In this document: one piece after another, positions 1-8,983 of the stretch
Numbering within the stretch: position 1 is the stretch's first letter
Layout: the number at the start of each line of letters is the position of its first letter
DNA from: Candidatus Dadabacteria bacterium
GTDB lineage: Bacteria; Desulfobacterota_D; UBA1144; Nemesobacterales; Nemesobacteraceae
DNA: 64,000 nt
Direction: 5' to 3'
Assembly: GCA_022827275.1 (NCBI GenBank)
Contig: JAJDTG010000020.1
Coordinates: 62,001-126,000, forward strand
Notes under the pieces: generated by a model
What the model saw: only the letters and a program-made list of their open reading frames with translations
Told to the model about the DNA's origin: nothing
Database searches by the model: none
Translations under genes and position numbers: made by a program

Positions 1-582
1 GTAGTCGATAAAGTTTCTGAGAAGATCCTTCCCGCACTCCGTAAGGATGGACTCGGGGTGGAACTGAACGCCCTCAACGGGAAATTCTTTGTGCCTTATC
101 CCCATTATTTCACCCTCCCTGGTCCAGGCGGAAATCTCGAAGTCGGACGGAAGGGACGCTTCTTCCACCAAAAGTGAATGGTATCTCGTAGCCTCGAAGG
201 GATTCGGAAGATCCTTATAGATGGTTTTTCCGTCGTGGGTGACCGGGGAGGTTTTTCCGTGCAGAAGCCTCTCAGCCCGGACTATGTTCGCCCCGTACGC
301 ATAGCCCACCGCCTGGTGACCCAGGCAGACACCGAGAATGGGCTTTTCCCCAACGTACCTTTTTATTATGTCGACCGAAAGCCCCGCCTCCTTGGGCGTG
401 CAGGGCCCGGGAGAAATTACAATTATGTCGGGATTAAGATCATCTACGAAACTGAAATCAAGGCAGTCGTTTCTCTTCACCTCGATCTGCTGGCCAAGTT
501 CCCCCAGGTAGTGGACCAGGTTGTAGGTGAAGGAATCGTAATTATCGATCATCAGAATCATTTTCCTTTTGCTCCCGGTCAT
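1..582 (-). CDS. trpG: Anthranilate/aminodeoxychorismate synthase component II (glutamine amidotransferase), 3' truncated by window edge
   Basis: Reverse-strand translation starts [31 protein letters not shown]...[12 protein letters not shown]...[12 protein letters not shown] (class I GATase motifs); its ATG overlaps the trpE stop as TAATG. Not in the ORF track because the stop lies outside the window. Confidence 0.92.
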   Translation of the reverse strand, partial: MTGSKRKMILMIDNYDSFTYNLVHYLGELGQQIEVKRNDCLDFSFVDDLNPDIIVISPGPCTPKEAGLSVDIIKRYVGEKPILGVCLGHQAVGYAYGANIVRAERLLHGKTSPVTHDGKTIYKDLPNPFEATRYHSLLVEEASLPSDFEISAWTREGEIMGIRHKEFPVEGVQFHPESILTECGKDLLRNFIDY

Positions 583-2105
583 TAGAATCCGTCCTCCGCA
601 AGCTCAACCGATTTCACCAGAGCCTTTACCTTGTTAACTGTTTCCTGATACTCGGTTTCAGGATTCGAGTCTGCCACTATGCCAGCTCCCGCCTGGATGT
701 AGACTTTGCCGTCTTTTATCACGAACGTTCTTATGGTTATGCAGCTGTCCATGTTGCCCGAGAAACTGAAGTAGCAAACGCATCCCCCATATGCCCCCCT
801 CGTCGTCGGCTCAGTTTCCTCGATTATCTCCATAGCCCTTACCTTCGGCGCCCCGGAAAGAGTGCCCGCGGGGAAAGTCGCCTTTATGACGTCAAAAGCA
901 TCTGACCCTTCGGCGAGCAGGGCCGTCACGTTTGAAACTATATGCATCACGTGGGAATATCTCTCCACGATCATGAAATCGTTCACTCTCACCGAGCCCG
1001 TGTTGGAAACTCTTCCCAGGTCGTTTCTCGCGAGATCGACGAGCATTATGTGCTCGGCCCTCTCCTTGGGATCCGCAATGAGTTCAGCCGCAAGGGCTTC
1101 GTCCTCGGGAACGGTTTTTCCTCTCGGGCGCGTTCCGGCTATCGGCCGGCTCGCGATTCTTTCCCCTTCGACCCTCACCATTACCTCGGGAGAAGATCCG
1201 GTGAGGATATCTTCACCCATCCGCAGAAAAAACATGTACGGGGAAGGGTTCAGTATCCTGAGCGCCCTGTAGAGATCGAAAGGATCAACCCTCAGATCCG
1301 TCTTCCATCTCTGGGATATCACGGCCTGTATTATGTCCCCTGATTTTATGTATTCCTTGGTCCTTAGGACCGCATCTTTGAAGTGTTCAGGTTCGAAATT
1401 GGACTCGAGTGTGAATTTTTCCTCTCCAACATCTCGAGGAATACCATTGGTAAACCTCTCGTCAAGCGAATTTTTAAGCTTGCTTTTAAGCTTGGCTATT
1501 CTCGCAAGAGACTTTTCATATTCCTCCCTCGCATTTTTAAGGTCGGGAACATAGGCATTTGAAATGATCTTTATCTTGCTCGTAACGTTATCGAATGCCA
1601 AAATGGTATCCATTACCATGTAAACGGAGTCCCAGAGCTTGAGCTCATCAGGAGAGCTGTCGGGAATATCCTCTATAAACCTGACCATGTCATAACCGAA
1701 GTAACCGACCGCTCCGCCGTGAAATCTCGGAAGCTCTTCCGAGGAAACCGGCCTGTATTGTGAAAGCAGGTCCCGCAACGCCAGAATCGGGTCGCCCGTG
1801 AATGTTTCGGTTTCCCTGCCCGAGTGCATTATCTCGATGCTTTGGCCCTTCGAGCGGAACACCACCGAGGGTTCCGCGCCAAGAAAGCTGTAACGCGCCC
1901 ATTTGTCTCCGCCCTCCACGCTTTCGAACAGAAAGGAGTAACCGGGCGAGTCTATCTTCCTGAAAACCGAGACCGGAGTGTCGTAATCGGCCAGAACTTC
2001 CTCCCACACGGGTACGAGATTCCCGTGTTTGAGGTTCTCGAGGAATTGTTCATAGGAGGGAGAAACCATGGAAGGAAATGATAAGACTCGAAAAACTAAA
2101 GTCAA
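582..2105 (-). CDS. trpE: Anthranilate synthase component I (true start may be the internal Met near 2069)
   Basis: Chorismate-binding motifs [52 protein letters not shown]. Confidence 0.95.
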   Translation of the reverse strand: MTLVFRVLSFPSMVSPSYEQFLENLKHGNLVPVWEEVLADYDTPVSVFRKIDSPGYSFLFESVEGGDKWARYSFLGAEPSVVFRSKGQSIEIMHSGRETETFTGDPILALRDLLSQYRPVSSEELPRFHGGAVGYFGYDMVRFIEDIPDSSPDELKLWDSVYMVMDTILAFDNVTSKIKIISNAYVPDLKNAREEYEKSLARIAKLKSKLKNSLDERFTNGIPRDVGEEKFTLESNFEPEHFKDAVLRTKEYIKSGDIIQAVISQRWKTDLRVDPFDLYRALRILNPSPYMFFLRMGEDILTGSSPEVMVRVEGERIASRPIAGTRPRGKTVPEDEALAAELIADPKERAEHIMLVDLARNDLGRVSNTGSVRVNDFMIVERYSHVMHIVSNVTALLAEGSDAFDVIKATFPAGTLSGAPKVRAMEIIEETEPTTRGAYGGCVCYFSFSGNMDSCITIRTFVIKDGKVYIQAGAGIVADSNPETEYQETVNKVKALVKSVELAEDGF

Positions 2106-2176
2106 GAAGAGCGCCTTTTATAAATCCCCGGGGACATTATAATTAATGGCTTAAAAAACAAAGGAGCACGTTAACG

Positions 2177-3538
2177 TTGATTCTCGATAAAGCTATATTC
2201 AGAGAATACGATATAAGGGGCATAGCGGGGGAAAGCATCACGGAAGAGGTCGTCGAGAGAATCGGAAAAGCTTACGGAACCATGGTGGCCGAGGACGGCG
2301 GGGCGGAGGTTTCCGTTGGATACGACTGCAGGAAGTCCTCTCCGGCATTCCGTGACGCGCTCTGCGAAGGAATAACTTCAACCGGCGTCAGTGTGGTCGA
2401 CATAGGGATGGTAACGACCCCGATGGTTTATTTCTCCACCTTCACCTCGGGCGTTGACGGCGGGGTGATGGTAACCGCCAGCCACAATCCCTCGGAGTAC
2501 AACGGGCTTAAAATGTGCGTCGGCCAGAGCTCCCTTTTCGGCGAAGGCATACAGAAAATAAGAAAATCGGTCGAAGAGGGGAAGTTCAAAACGGGAAGGG
2601 GGAAAAAGAGACAGTCGGAGATAATTGAGAGCTACCTCGAGTTCTTCGAGCAGAACCTTCATATAGAGCCGGGAATAAAAGTCGCGGCCGACGGCGGGAA
2701 CGGAACCGCAGGAGTGACCTGCCCGCAGATACTCAGGAGATTCGGCTGCGAAGTTCATGAACTTTACATGGATCCCGACGGGGCTTTTCCGAACCACCAC
2801 CCGGATCCCACGGTCGAGGAGAATCTCTCCGACATAAAGAAAAAGATCACAGAAGCAGGCCTCGACGTGGGCTTGGCGTTTGACGGGGACGCGGACAGGA
2901 TAGGAATCGTCGATGAGCGGGGAAACTCAATAAGCGGAGACATGCTGCTTCTCATTTACTCACTCGATCTTCTCGAAACGAACCCGGGAGCGACCATAAT
3001 AGGGGACGTCAAGTGTTCGGGAAATCTTTTCTCCAAGATACGGGAGGCCGGCGGGAATCCCATCATGTGGAAGACCGGCCACTCGGTAATCAAGGACAAG
3101 ATGAAAAAGGAGGGTGCCGAACTCGGCGGAGAGATGAGCGGCCACATTTTCTTTAAAAACAGGTTTTTCGGATACGATGACGCCCTTTACGCGGGACTTC
3201 GGCTTCTTGAAATCCTCTCGAAAACGGGAAAGAAGGCCTCGGAACTGCTTACAGGACTACCTAAAACCTTCGCAACCCCGGAGATAAGAATTGACTGTCC
3301 CGATGAGATCAAGTTTCAGGTAACAGAGGCAGTAAAGAAAAAGCTCGGGGAGCAAAACGAAGTGATCGACATAGACGGGGTCAGGGTCGAGTACCCGGAC
3401 GGATGGGGACTTCTCCGCGCATCCAACACCCAGCCGGCCCTGGTGCTTCGTTTTGAAGCCCAGACGGAGCCAAGGCTCGCGGAAATAAGGGAGACGGTAG
3501 AGAGGACACTTAAAAAAACGATCGGCGAGATTTCCTGA
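2177..3538 (+). CDS. Phosphomannomutase/phosphoglucomutase
   Basis: FREYDIRGIAGE N-terminus, TASHNPSEYNG active-site serine loop, DGDADRIG metal loop, GEMSGHIFF; TTG start. Confidence 0.93.
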   Translation: MILDKAIFREYDIRGIAGESITEEVVERIGKAYGTMVAEDGGAEVSVGYDCRKSSPAFRDALCEGITSTGVSVVDIGMVTTPMVYFSTFTSGVDGGVMVTASHNPSEYNGLKMCVGQSSLFGEGIQKIRKSVEEGKFKTGRGKKRQSEIIESYLEFFEQNLHIEPGIKVAADGGNGTAGVTCPQILRRFGCEVHELYMDPDGAFPNHHPDPTVEENLSDIKKKITEAGLDVGLAFDGDADRIGIVDERGNSISGDMLLLIYSLDLLETNPGATIIGDVKCSGNLFSKIREAGGNPIMWKTGHSVIKDKMKKEGAELGGEMSGHIFFKNRFFGYDDALYAGLRLLEILSKTGKKASELLTGLPKTFATPEIRIDCPDEIKFQVTEAVKKKLGEQNEVIDIDGVRVEYPDGWGLLRASNTQPALVLRFEAQTEPRLAEIRETVERTLKKTIGEIS

Positions 3539-3575
3539 GAGATCGATGAACTTCACAGGAAGAGGCTAGATCTGG

Positions 3576-3881
3576 TCAGGGAGATTCATAGCGCTGCACG
3601 CTGATTTCATCTGCGCGGGCTCGCATTTGCGAAGCATCATGCCATGCTTGCATCCGCAATAGCATTTCCATACTTACCCCAAAAGCCTTTTCAATGCGCA
3701 GGGCCATTTCCGGTGATAGGGAAGTTTTACCGTTCAGCAGGTCAGAAAGTGTTGCCCGGCGAACTCCTAGAATCTCGGCCGCTTTAGTCACGGTTAAACC
3801 CACCTCTTCAATGATTTCCGTGCGTACAAAGTCCCCTGGATGGGAAGGGGTCATGTTCACTTTGATGCTTTTGGCTGCCAT
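3576..3881 (-). CDS. HigA-family XRE antitoxin-like protein (orphan, no adjacent HigB)
   Basis: MTPSHPGDFVRTEIIEEVGLTVTKAAEILGVRRATLSDLLNGKTSLSPEMALRIEKAFG, typical HigA/addiction-module antidote HTH. Confidence 0.85.
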   Translation of the reverse strand: MAAKSIKVNMTPSHPGDFVRTEIIEEVGLTVTKAAEILGVRRATLSDLLNGKTSLSPEMALRIEKAFGVSMEMLLRMQAWHDASQMRARADEISVQRYESP

Positions 3882-3939
3882 TGCTGAAGCCGTTTATAGA
3901 TAAACAGTTACAAAGCTTTCAGTAGAAAACGTTAGGACA

Positions 3940-4329
3940 CTAGTGAGAATTAGACATTTTCTCGATCTGCTCTTTGATCCGCATAGGGTTCTTAACACCC
4001 CACCACTTGACTTCAACGCCTGAACTCGCGGCACTTGAAAACTCAAGTACTCCGATATCAAGAAGCCTGCCAACAATCCCTTGTTTCAGGTTGATGTTAC
4101 GTATATCTGCCAGAGCAATTGAACGTATATCTCTCGAAATTATTCCCTTCTGGCTTTCTACACGTTTGTTTTTTACGTAAAAGAGATTGCTTGCCTGTCG
4201 ATAAATTATCACACACAGCAACACCAGAGCGACGGGGATCATTGCCGGATTAGCAGATGCTATTAAGAAAAATACCAGAGTCAGAGTTATGAGGTTAATC
4301 TGAGCTATCAGAGCGGGCCTAATAGTCAT
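3940..4329 (-). CDS. Bacterial PH-domain (DUF304-like) small membrane protein
   Basis: Two hydrophobic segments, then a YVKNKRVESQKGIISRDIRSIALADIRNINLKQGIVGRLLDIGVLEFSSA PH-like repeat. Confidence 0.7.
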   Translation of the reverse strand: MTIRPALIAQINLITLTLVFFLIASANPAMIPVALVLLCVIIYRQASNLFYVKNKRVESQKGIISRDIRSIALADIRNINLKQGIVGRLLDIGVLEFSSAASSGVEVKWWGVKNPMRIKEQIEKMSNSH

Positions 4330-4389
4330 CCTTCTGGACTCCTTGTAAGCATAGAGAGGTCATACTGGAGAGCGTTTCGGTTCTACCGT

Positions 4390-4797
4390 TCAGGAGTTCT
4401 CCCTTGCCGGGATAAACTTGTAGGAACTGATATCCGTTCCGTCTGGCGCCCTCTTTATCACTCCGACCGTAAGGGCCATCTCCTCACCGAACTCAAGAGA
4501 ATCGGGGTCTTCAGTTTCAACCTGCGCCATGACCCTTACGCCTTCCGGAAAATCGACAAGAGCGAGAACATAGGGCACCTTGAATTCCGGCATGCTTCTT
4601 CTCACAACCGTAAAGGAGTGTAGAATGCCTGTTGGGCTGAGAAGTTTCTCTTCAACGTCATCTGAAAAACTCACTGGGTCCGCAAGGTACTTCGGGAAGG
4701 TCCAGTTGTCTGATTCCTTGCAGTAACCCGCAATCAGCCTCACTCTGCCCTCATCGTCGGTTGTAAACAAATCCGGTCTGAAAATATCTTCGCTCAT
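4390..4797 (-). CDS. DUF35-like OB-fold protein
   Basis: Length and composition with ...GILHSFTVVRRSMPEFKVPYVLALVDFPEGVRVMAQVE, typical of DUF35 OB-fold proteins of acyl-CoA metabolism. Confidence 0.65.
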   Translation of the reverse strand: MSEDIFRPDLFTTDDEGRVRLIAGYCKESDNWTFPKYLADPVSFSDDVEEKLLSPTGILHSFTVVRRSMPEFKVPYVLALVDFPEGVRVMAQVETEDPDSLEFGEEMALTVGVIKRAPDGTDISSYKFIPARENS

Positions 4798-4810
4798 GAC
4801 TCTCTCTCCT

Positions 4811-4824
4811 TAAACGATCGTTTA
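4811..4824. promoter_or_regulatory. Perfect 14-nt palindrome TAAACGATCGTTTA, candidate TetR-type operator upstream of the DUF35-like gene
   Basis: Read directly; 13 nt upstream of the ATG at 4797 and just downstream of a TATAAT-like -10 on the minus strand. Confidence 0.6.
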
Positions 4825-4939
4825 GCGTGAAGGGAAATTATATATAACTAAAAATAGTTTTCAATTCCAGTAAAGACCGGCGGCGGAGAGGCTCTTGTCC
4901 GGGTTTGTAAAAAAACAGGTGAATTTGTAGAATCCTTAC

Positions 4940-5734
4940 GTGGCGGAAAAAATTCCAAGAGCGCTTACCGTTGCCGGGTCCGATTCAGGAGGAGGAGCGG
5001 GAATCCAGGCTGACCTTAAGACCTTTACCGCCTTGGGGGTGTACGGTCTTTCCGTGCTTACCTCCGTCACCGCCCAGAACACCCTGGAGGTAAGCGCCAT
5101 TCACGACCTTCCCGAGGAATTCGTGGGGCTGCAGTTTGACGCCGTGATGAGCGACATAGGCTGCGACGCAGCTAAGCTCGGAATGCTTTCCAACGAAAAG
5201 ATCATTGAGACCGTGGCGGAAAAAATAGACCTCTATGGAATTGAAAAGCTCGTTGTCGATCCCGTGATGAGTTCAAAAGGCGGAACTTCTCTTTTAAGGA
5301 ACTCGACGGAACTTCTAAAGAAAGAGATTCTCCCAAGGGCGCTCTTAGTGACTCCGAACATACCCGAGGCGGAAATACTGAGCTCCGTTAGGATAAGCGA
5401 TATAAGCGATATGAGAACCGCCGCCGAGAAGATCCACTTGCTCGGGGCAAAGACGGTTCTTGTAAAGGGCGGTCATCTCACAAAAGATCACCCGGCGGTG
5501 GATCTTTTTTTTGACGGGGAGACATTTGAAGAACTGGTCAGCAAGAGAATCGAAACGAAGAACACCCACGGGACCGGCTGCACCTTTTCGGCGGCCGTGT
5601 GCGCTTTTCTGGCGAAGGGAATGTCACTTCCGGTTTCCCTTGAGAATTCGAAAGCCTTTGTCACTGAAGCGATAAGAGGCTCTCTTGAAATCGGGAAGGG
5701 CCACGGACCCCTTAATCACCTCGGGAAAACCTGA
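4940..5734 (+). CDS. thiD: Hydroxymethylpyrimidine/phosphomethylpyrimidine kinase
   Basis: [42 protein letters not shown]. Confidence 0.95.
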   Translation: MAEKIPRALTVAGSDSGGGAGIQADLKTFTALGVYGLSVLTSVTAQNTLEVSAIHDLPEEFVGLQFDAVMSDIGCDAAKLGMLSNEKIIETVAEKIDLYGIEKLVVDPVMSSKGGTSLLRNSTELLKKEILPRALLVTPNIPEAEILSSVRISDISDMRTAAEKIHLLGAKTVLVKGGHLTKDHPAVDLFFDGETFEELVSKRIETKNTHGTGCTFSAAVCAFLAKGMSLPVSLENSKAFVTEAIRGSLEIGKGHGPLNHLGKT

Positions 5735-5939
5735 AAACCGTCGGCTTCAAGCAATACTATTTCTTGCAAGGCAGTTTCGACAAAATTTTTATTTGGAAAA
5801 GGACTGTAGTCGGCACTGGACGGACAATTTCAGCAGAGAAGTCCAGTTTTTTTGACTATTGTATATAATTTCCCTATTAAAAGTGTCCATCCGGAGCACA
5901 GCACGTTTTTCCAAGACGTGAGACGCTTCGAAGGGTACA

Positions 5940-6716
5940 ATGCGGCGAGTTCTAACGCCGGACTTTTTACGAGGATCAGAACATATGCCCGAAAATCGAA
6001 CCGACCAAGCGCATTCCGAACCCGGGGCGCATCGGGTCCGACTGGCAATTCCGGTAGTGCTGTTCATGGTGCTGGTTATCACAATTCTGACATTGCCGGG
6101 CATTGGCGCACGTTACTGGACCCGCGGGGATTTCAACGTTATTCACGCCCTGCTGATCCTGTTCCTTTCGATTAATCTGGTGATCTGCTATTGGGAGATA
6201 TGCCTGTTCCTCAGACGCGACTATATCAAGCTGCGCATCGAATATTGGCGCAAGCGCTGGCGGGAAACGGGCCGAAAACCAGCTATCGAATTCCTTACTA
6301 CAAAGATTCCGCTGGCGAAAGTCTTGTCGCCGACAGTATGGGCGGATGTCTGGGCGACGTATTCCCAGTTCGACAGTTCCTACGCAGACCGGCGCTCATA
6401 CGGCTACAACGTGGATGTTGCCAACGGCTTCGTAACCCCGATCCCTACATTGACTCTCTACGTCGCCTTCACCTTCGATGTTTTGTCCGCTCCCGTCGCG
6501 GGAATCGTCGGAGTGATACTATTCTGGCAATGGATGTATACGACCTCAGTTTATTGCGGTATGTTCTCGGCCAACCGGCAAGCCCGGATCAGCCGAGGGG
6601 ATATGTACATTTACGTCTGGGCGACAAATTCTCCATGGGTGCTTTTCGCGCTACTGGGACTCTACGTTTCCATTCGTCTGATCGTTAACGGCGACTACAG
6701 CGTTTTGGGTTATTGA
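5940..6716 (+). CDS. Multi-pass membrane protein of unknown function (start possibly MPENRT near 5985)
   Basis: Single ORF with several hydrophobic segments; no family recognised. Confidence 0.6.
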   Translation: MRRVLTPDFLRGSEHMPENRTDQAHSEPGAHRVRLAIPVVLFMVLVITILTLPGIGARYWTRGDFNVIHALLILFLSINLVICYWEICLFLRRDYIKLRIEYWRKRWRETGRKPAIEFLTTKIPLAKVLSPTVWADVWATYSQFDSSYADRRSYGYNVDVANGFVTPIPTLTLYVAFTFDVLSAPVAGIVGVILFWQWMYTTSVYCGMFSANRQARISRGDMYIYVWATNSPWVLFALLGLYVSIRLIVNGDYSVLGY

Positions 6717-6966
6717 TAACGGTTCCCAAGATCCGGCGCTGATAACTGCCAGCTCCAAAAAATAACAGGCTATGTTTAATCAGACCCGGTAAAAGTAGCT
6801 CTCAAACTAAGGAATCGGCCGTACGTGCTATCACCTCGGCAAAGGATACGCAATGCGCACTGTCAAGCCTCATTTTAGCCCAGTCCAATGTGGATTAACC
6901 CGCCGGAGTCGATTATACTAATAATTTTTCCAACCGGCCATCTTTCGAAAAAAAAGGGAACTGAAC

Positions 6967-7824
6967 ATGTCTAAAATTATGGATGGCAAAAAGGTCTCTC
7001 AAGACATTAAAGAATGGATTGTCCGCAGGACCAAGGAGCTTAAAGACCGCACGGGAGTAGTGCCCTGTCTTGCTTCCATTCTGGTCGGCGACGATCCCGC
7101 GTCCGAAATATACGTGAGGAACAAGAGAAGAGCATGCGGAAGATGTGGAATGCTTTCAGAAGAATACAATCTTCCGGAGGAAACCCCGGAAGAGGAGCTT
7201 CTTTCACTGATCGAGCGCCTCAACCTAGATGAAAAGATTCACGGCATACTTGTACAGCTTCCCCTTCCGGCCCATATGACCCCGGCAAAAGTGATAAGAA
7301 CGGTGTCTCCTAGAAAAGATGTCGACGGATTTCATCCCGAGAACACCGGAAAACTGTTCCAGGAAAACCCCAGCGCCATCTCCTGCACCCCGTACGGAAT
7401 AGAAAAACTTCTCGATTACTACGGCATAAAGATACTCGGCAAGCACGTAGTGGTCGTGGGAAAAAGCAACATAGTTGGAAAACCCGCGGCGGCCTTGATG
7501 CTCAACAGGGATGCCACGGTCACCATAGCCCATATCGAAACTGAAAACCTGCAGGCCATAACCACCATGGCGGACATACTGATAGTCGCAATAGGAGATC
7601 CTCAGTTCATAAAGAAAGAGATGATAAAAGACGGAGCCGTAGTGATCGATGTTGGAATCAACAGGAAAGAGAGCGGAAAGATCGTCGGCGACGTTGACTT
7701 TGAGGACGTAAAGGAAAAGGTCTCTTACATAACCCCCGTTCCCGGCGGGGTGGGCCCGATGACCATAACCATGCTTCTTTGGAACACGCTTGAGGCGGCG
7801 GAGCTGTTCGCGCGGGACAAGTAA
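6967..7824 (+). CDS. folD: Methylenetetrahydrofolate dehydrogenase/cyclohydrolase
   Basis: GILVQLPLPAHM, KDVDGFHPEN, VVGKSNIVGKPAA, TPVPGGVGPMTITML. Confidence 0.97.
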   Translation: MSKIMDGKKVSQDIKEWIVRRTKELKDRTGVVPCLASILVGDDPASEIYVRNKRRACGRCGMLSEEYNLPEETPEEELLSLIERLNLDEKIHGILVQLPLPAHMTPAKVIRTVSPRKDVDGFHPENTGKLFQENPSAISCTPYGIEKLLDYYGIKILGKHVVVVGKSNIVGKPAAALMLNRDATVTIAHIETENLQAITTMADILIVAIGDPQFIKKEMIKDGAVVIDVGINRKESGKIVGDVDFEDVKEKVSYITPVPGGVGPMTITMLLWNTLEAAELFARDK

Positions 7825-7838
7825 GCTTCAAACCGGGA

Positions 7839-8393
7839 TTAGAGAAGCACCTCGGGGTCGTCGGTTTTCGAAATCGCCTGCGAATCCCCAAGCCCGGAAC
7901 ATATGTCCCTTACAGCCATGTTCTTTGCGGGATGCCAGGCGGCCGGGTCTATCTCGAGCAGAGGCTCCAGGACAAACCTTCTTTCGTGCGCCCTCGGGTG
8001 AGGAATTACCAAGGAATCTGTGCTTATTACGAGGTCCCCGTAGAAGATTATGTCGAGATCGATCACCCTGGGCCCCCACCTCCTCGTTTTTTCCCTCCCG
8101 ATCTCCTTTTCGATTGTCTTGAGGTAATCGAGGAGCTCAAAAGGGGAGAGCTCCGTTTCCACCTTAACGACAGCGTTTGTGAATTTCGGCTGGTCCTGCG
8201 GCCCCACGGGATCCGATTCGTAAAGAGAAGAGACTGCTACCACACGCGCGCGCTTTTCTATACTCCTCAGCGCACGGATGAAATTCTCGCGCACGGGGCC
8301 GAGATTGGCTCCGACTCCTATGAAAACGGCTGCTTCGGGTCCGCTCAATGGAATACTCCCCCAGTTAATATATAATGAGAAACTATATGGCAC
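7839..8393 (-). CDS. folK: 6-hydroxymethyl-7,8-dihydropterin pyrophosphokinase (start uncertain; likely shorter)
   Basis: FIGVGANLGPVRENF, VSSLYESDPVG, RWGPRVIDLDIIFYGD, IPHPRAHERRFVLEPL. Confidence 0.95.
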   Translation of the reverse strand: MPYSFSLYINWGSIPLSGPEAAVFIGVGANLGPVRENFIRALRSIEKRARVVAVSSLYESDPVGPQDQPKFTNAVVKVETELSPFELLDYLKTIEKEIGREKTRRWGPRVIDLDIIFYGDLVISTDSLVIPHPRAHERRFVLEPLLEIDPAAWHPAKNMAVRDICSGLGDSQAISKTDDPEVLL

Positions 8394-8665
8394 TTTTAAC
8401 CGAAAAAGAAATTTCTTCCGCGCTTGAGGTCCTTCAGGGCTGGCAGAGGAAGGGAGAAGAGATAGAAAAGACGTTTATTCTCAGAAATTTCGTCGATTCC
8501 ATGGGGTTTGTGAACAAGGTCGCGCTTCTTTCCGAAAGGGCAGACCACCACCCCGACATCCTGATACAGTGGAACAAGGTTTCCATCACCCTTTCAACCC
8601 ACAGCGAGGGCGGAATCACGGAAAAAGACATGAGTCTGGCGGGGGAAATAGAAAAGGCGCTCTGA
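8375..8665 (+). CDS. phhB: Pterin-4a-carbinolamine dehydratase-like protein (start 8375 or 8387)
   Basis: LTEKEISSALEVLQGWQRKGEEIEKTFILRNFVDSMGFVNKVALLSERADHHPDI. Confidence 0.9.
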   Translation: MRNYMALLTEKEISSALEVLQGWQRKGEEIEKTFILRNFVDSMGFVNKVALLSERADHHPDILIQWNKVSITLSTHSEGGITEKDMSLAGEIEKAL

Positions 8666-8694
8666 AGCGAGCTCCGAACGCCGCCGGGGGAGAG

Positions 8695-8961
8695 CTAGTC
8701 TACATCCCTTACTTCGTAATCGTCCTCTCCGAGGGTAATAGTATCCCCTCCGGGTCCGTCCACGCGGGGACCAGCTTTTTTGTTCCTGCCCGGAAACAGT
8801 TTTCTCAAAACAGAAGCTCCTGCTCCTAGCACGCCTAGCACAACTAGAGCCAGAACGCCGAAAAACGCAAAAAGGCAGACAGCCACGATCACGAAAAGCG
8901 CAATGAAGGGAAGAGAAAAGAAAGGCATCCTCCCCCTGCGAATGTAGATTTTTCCAGCCAT
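8695..8961 (-). CDS. Small membrane protein of unknown function
   Basis: 88-aa ORF with a strong hydrophobic segment and acidic tail, in the gap between phhB and secA. Confidence 0.5.
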   Translation of the reverse strand: MAGKIYIRRGRMPFFSLPFIALFVIVAVCLFAFFGVLALVVLGVLGAGASVLRKLFPGRNKKAGPRVDGPGGDTITLGEDDYEVRDVD

Positions 8962-8983
8962 TACGACACCTTATTCAATATAA

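Noticed and set aside
178-585. Plus-strand 135-aa ORF at the window start
   Set aside because: Antisense to trpG, which is clearly coded on the minus strand.
4830-4940. TPP riboswitch upstream of thiD
   Set aside because: No CTGAGA/thi-box core visible in the leader.
6770-6805. Similarity of TTTAATCAGACCCGGTAAAAGTAGCT to the toxin 3' end at 24302-24335 (TTTAATCAGGCCCGGCAACTGATTTTAAGTAGC)
   Set aside because: Too short and gapped to claim a toxin remnant without an alignment search.
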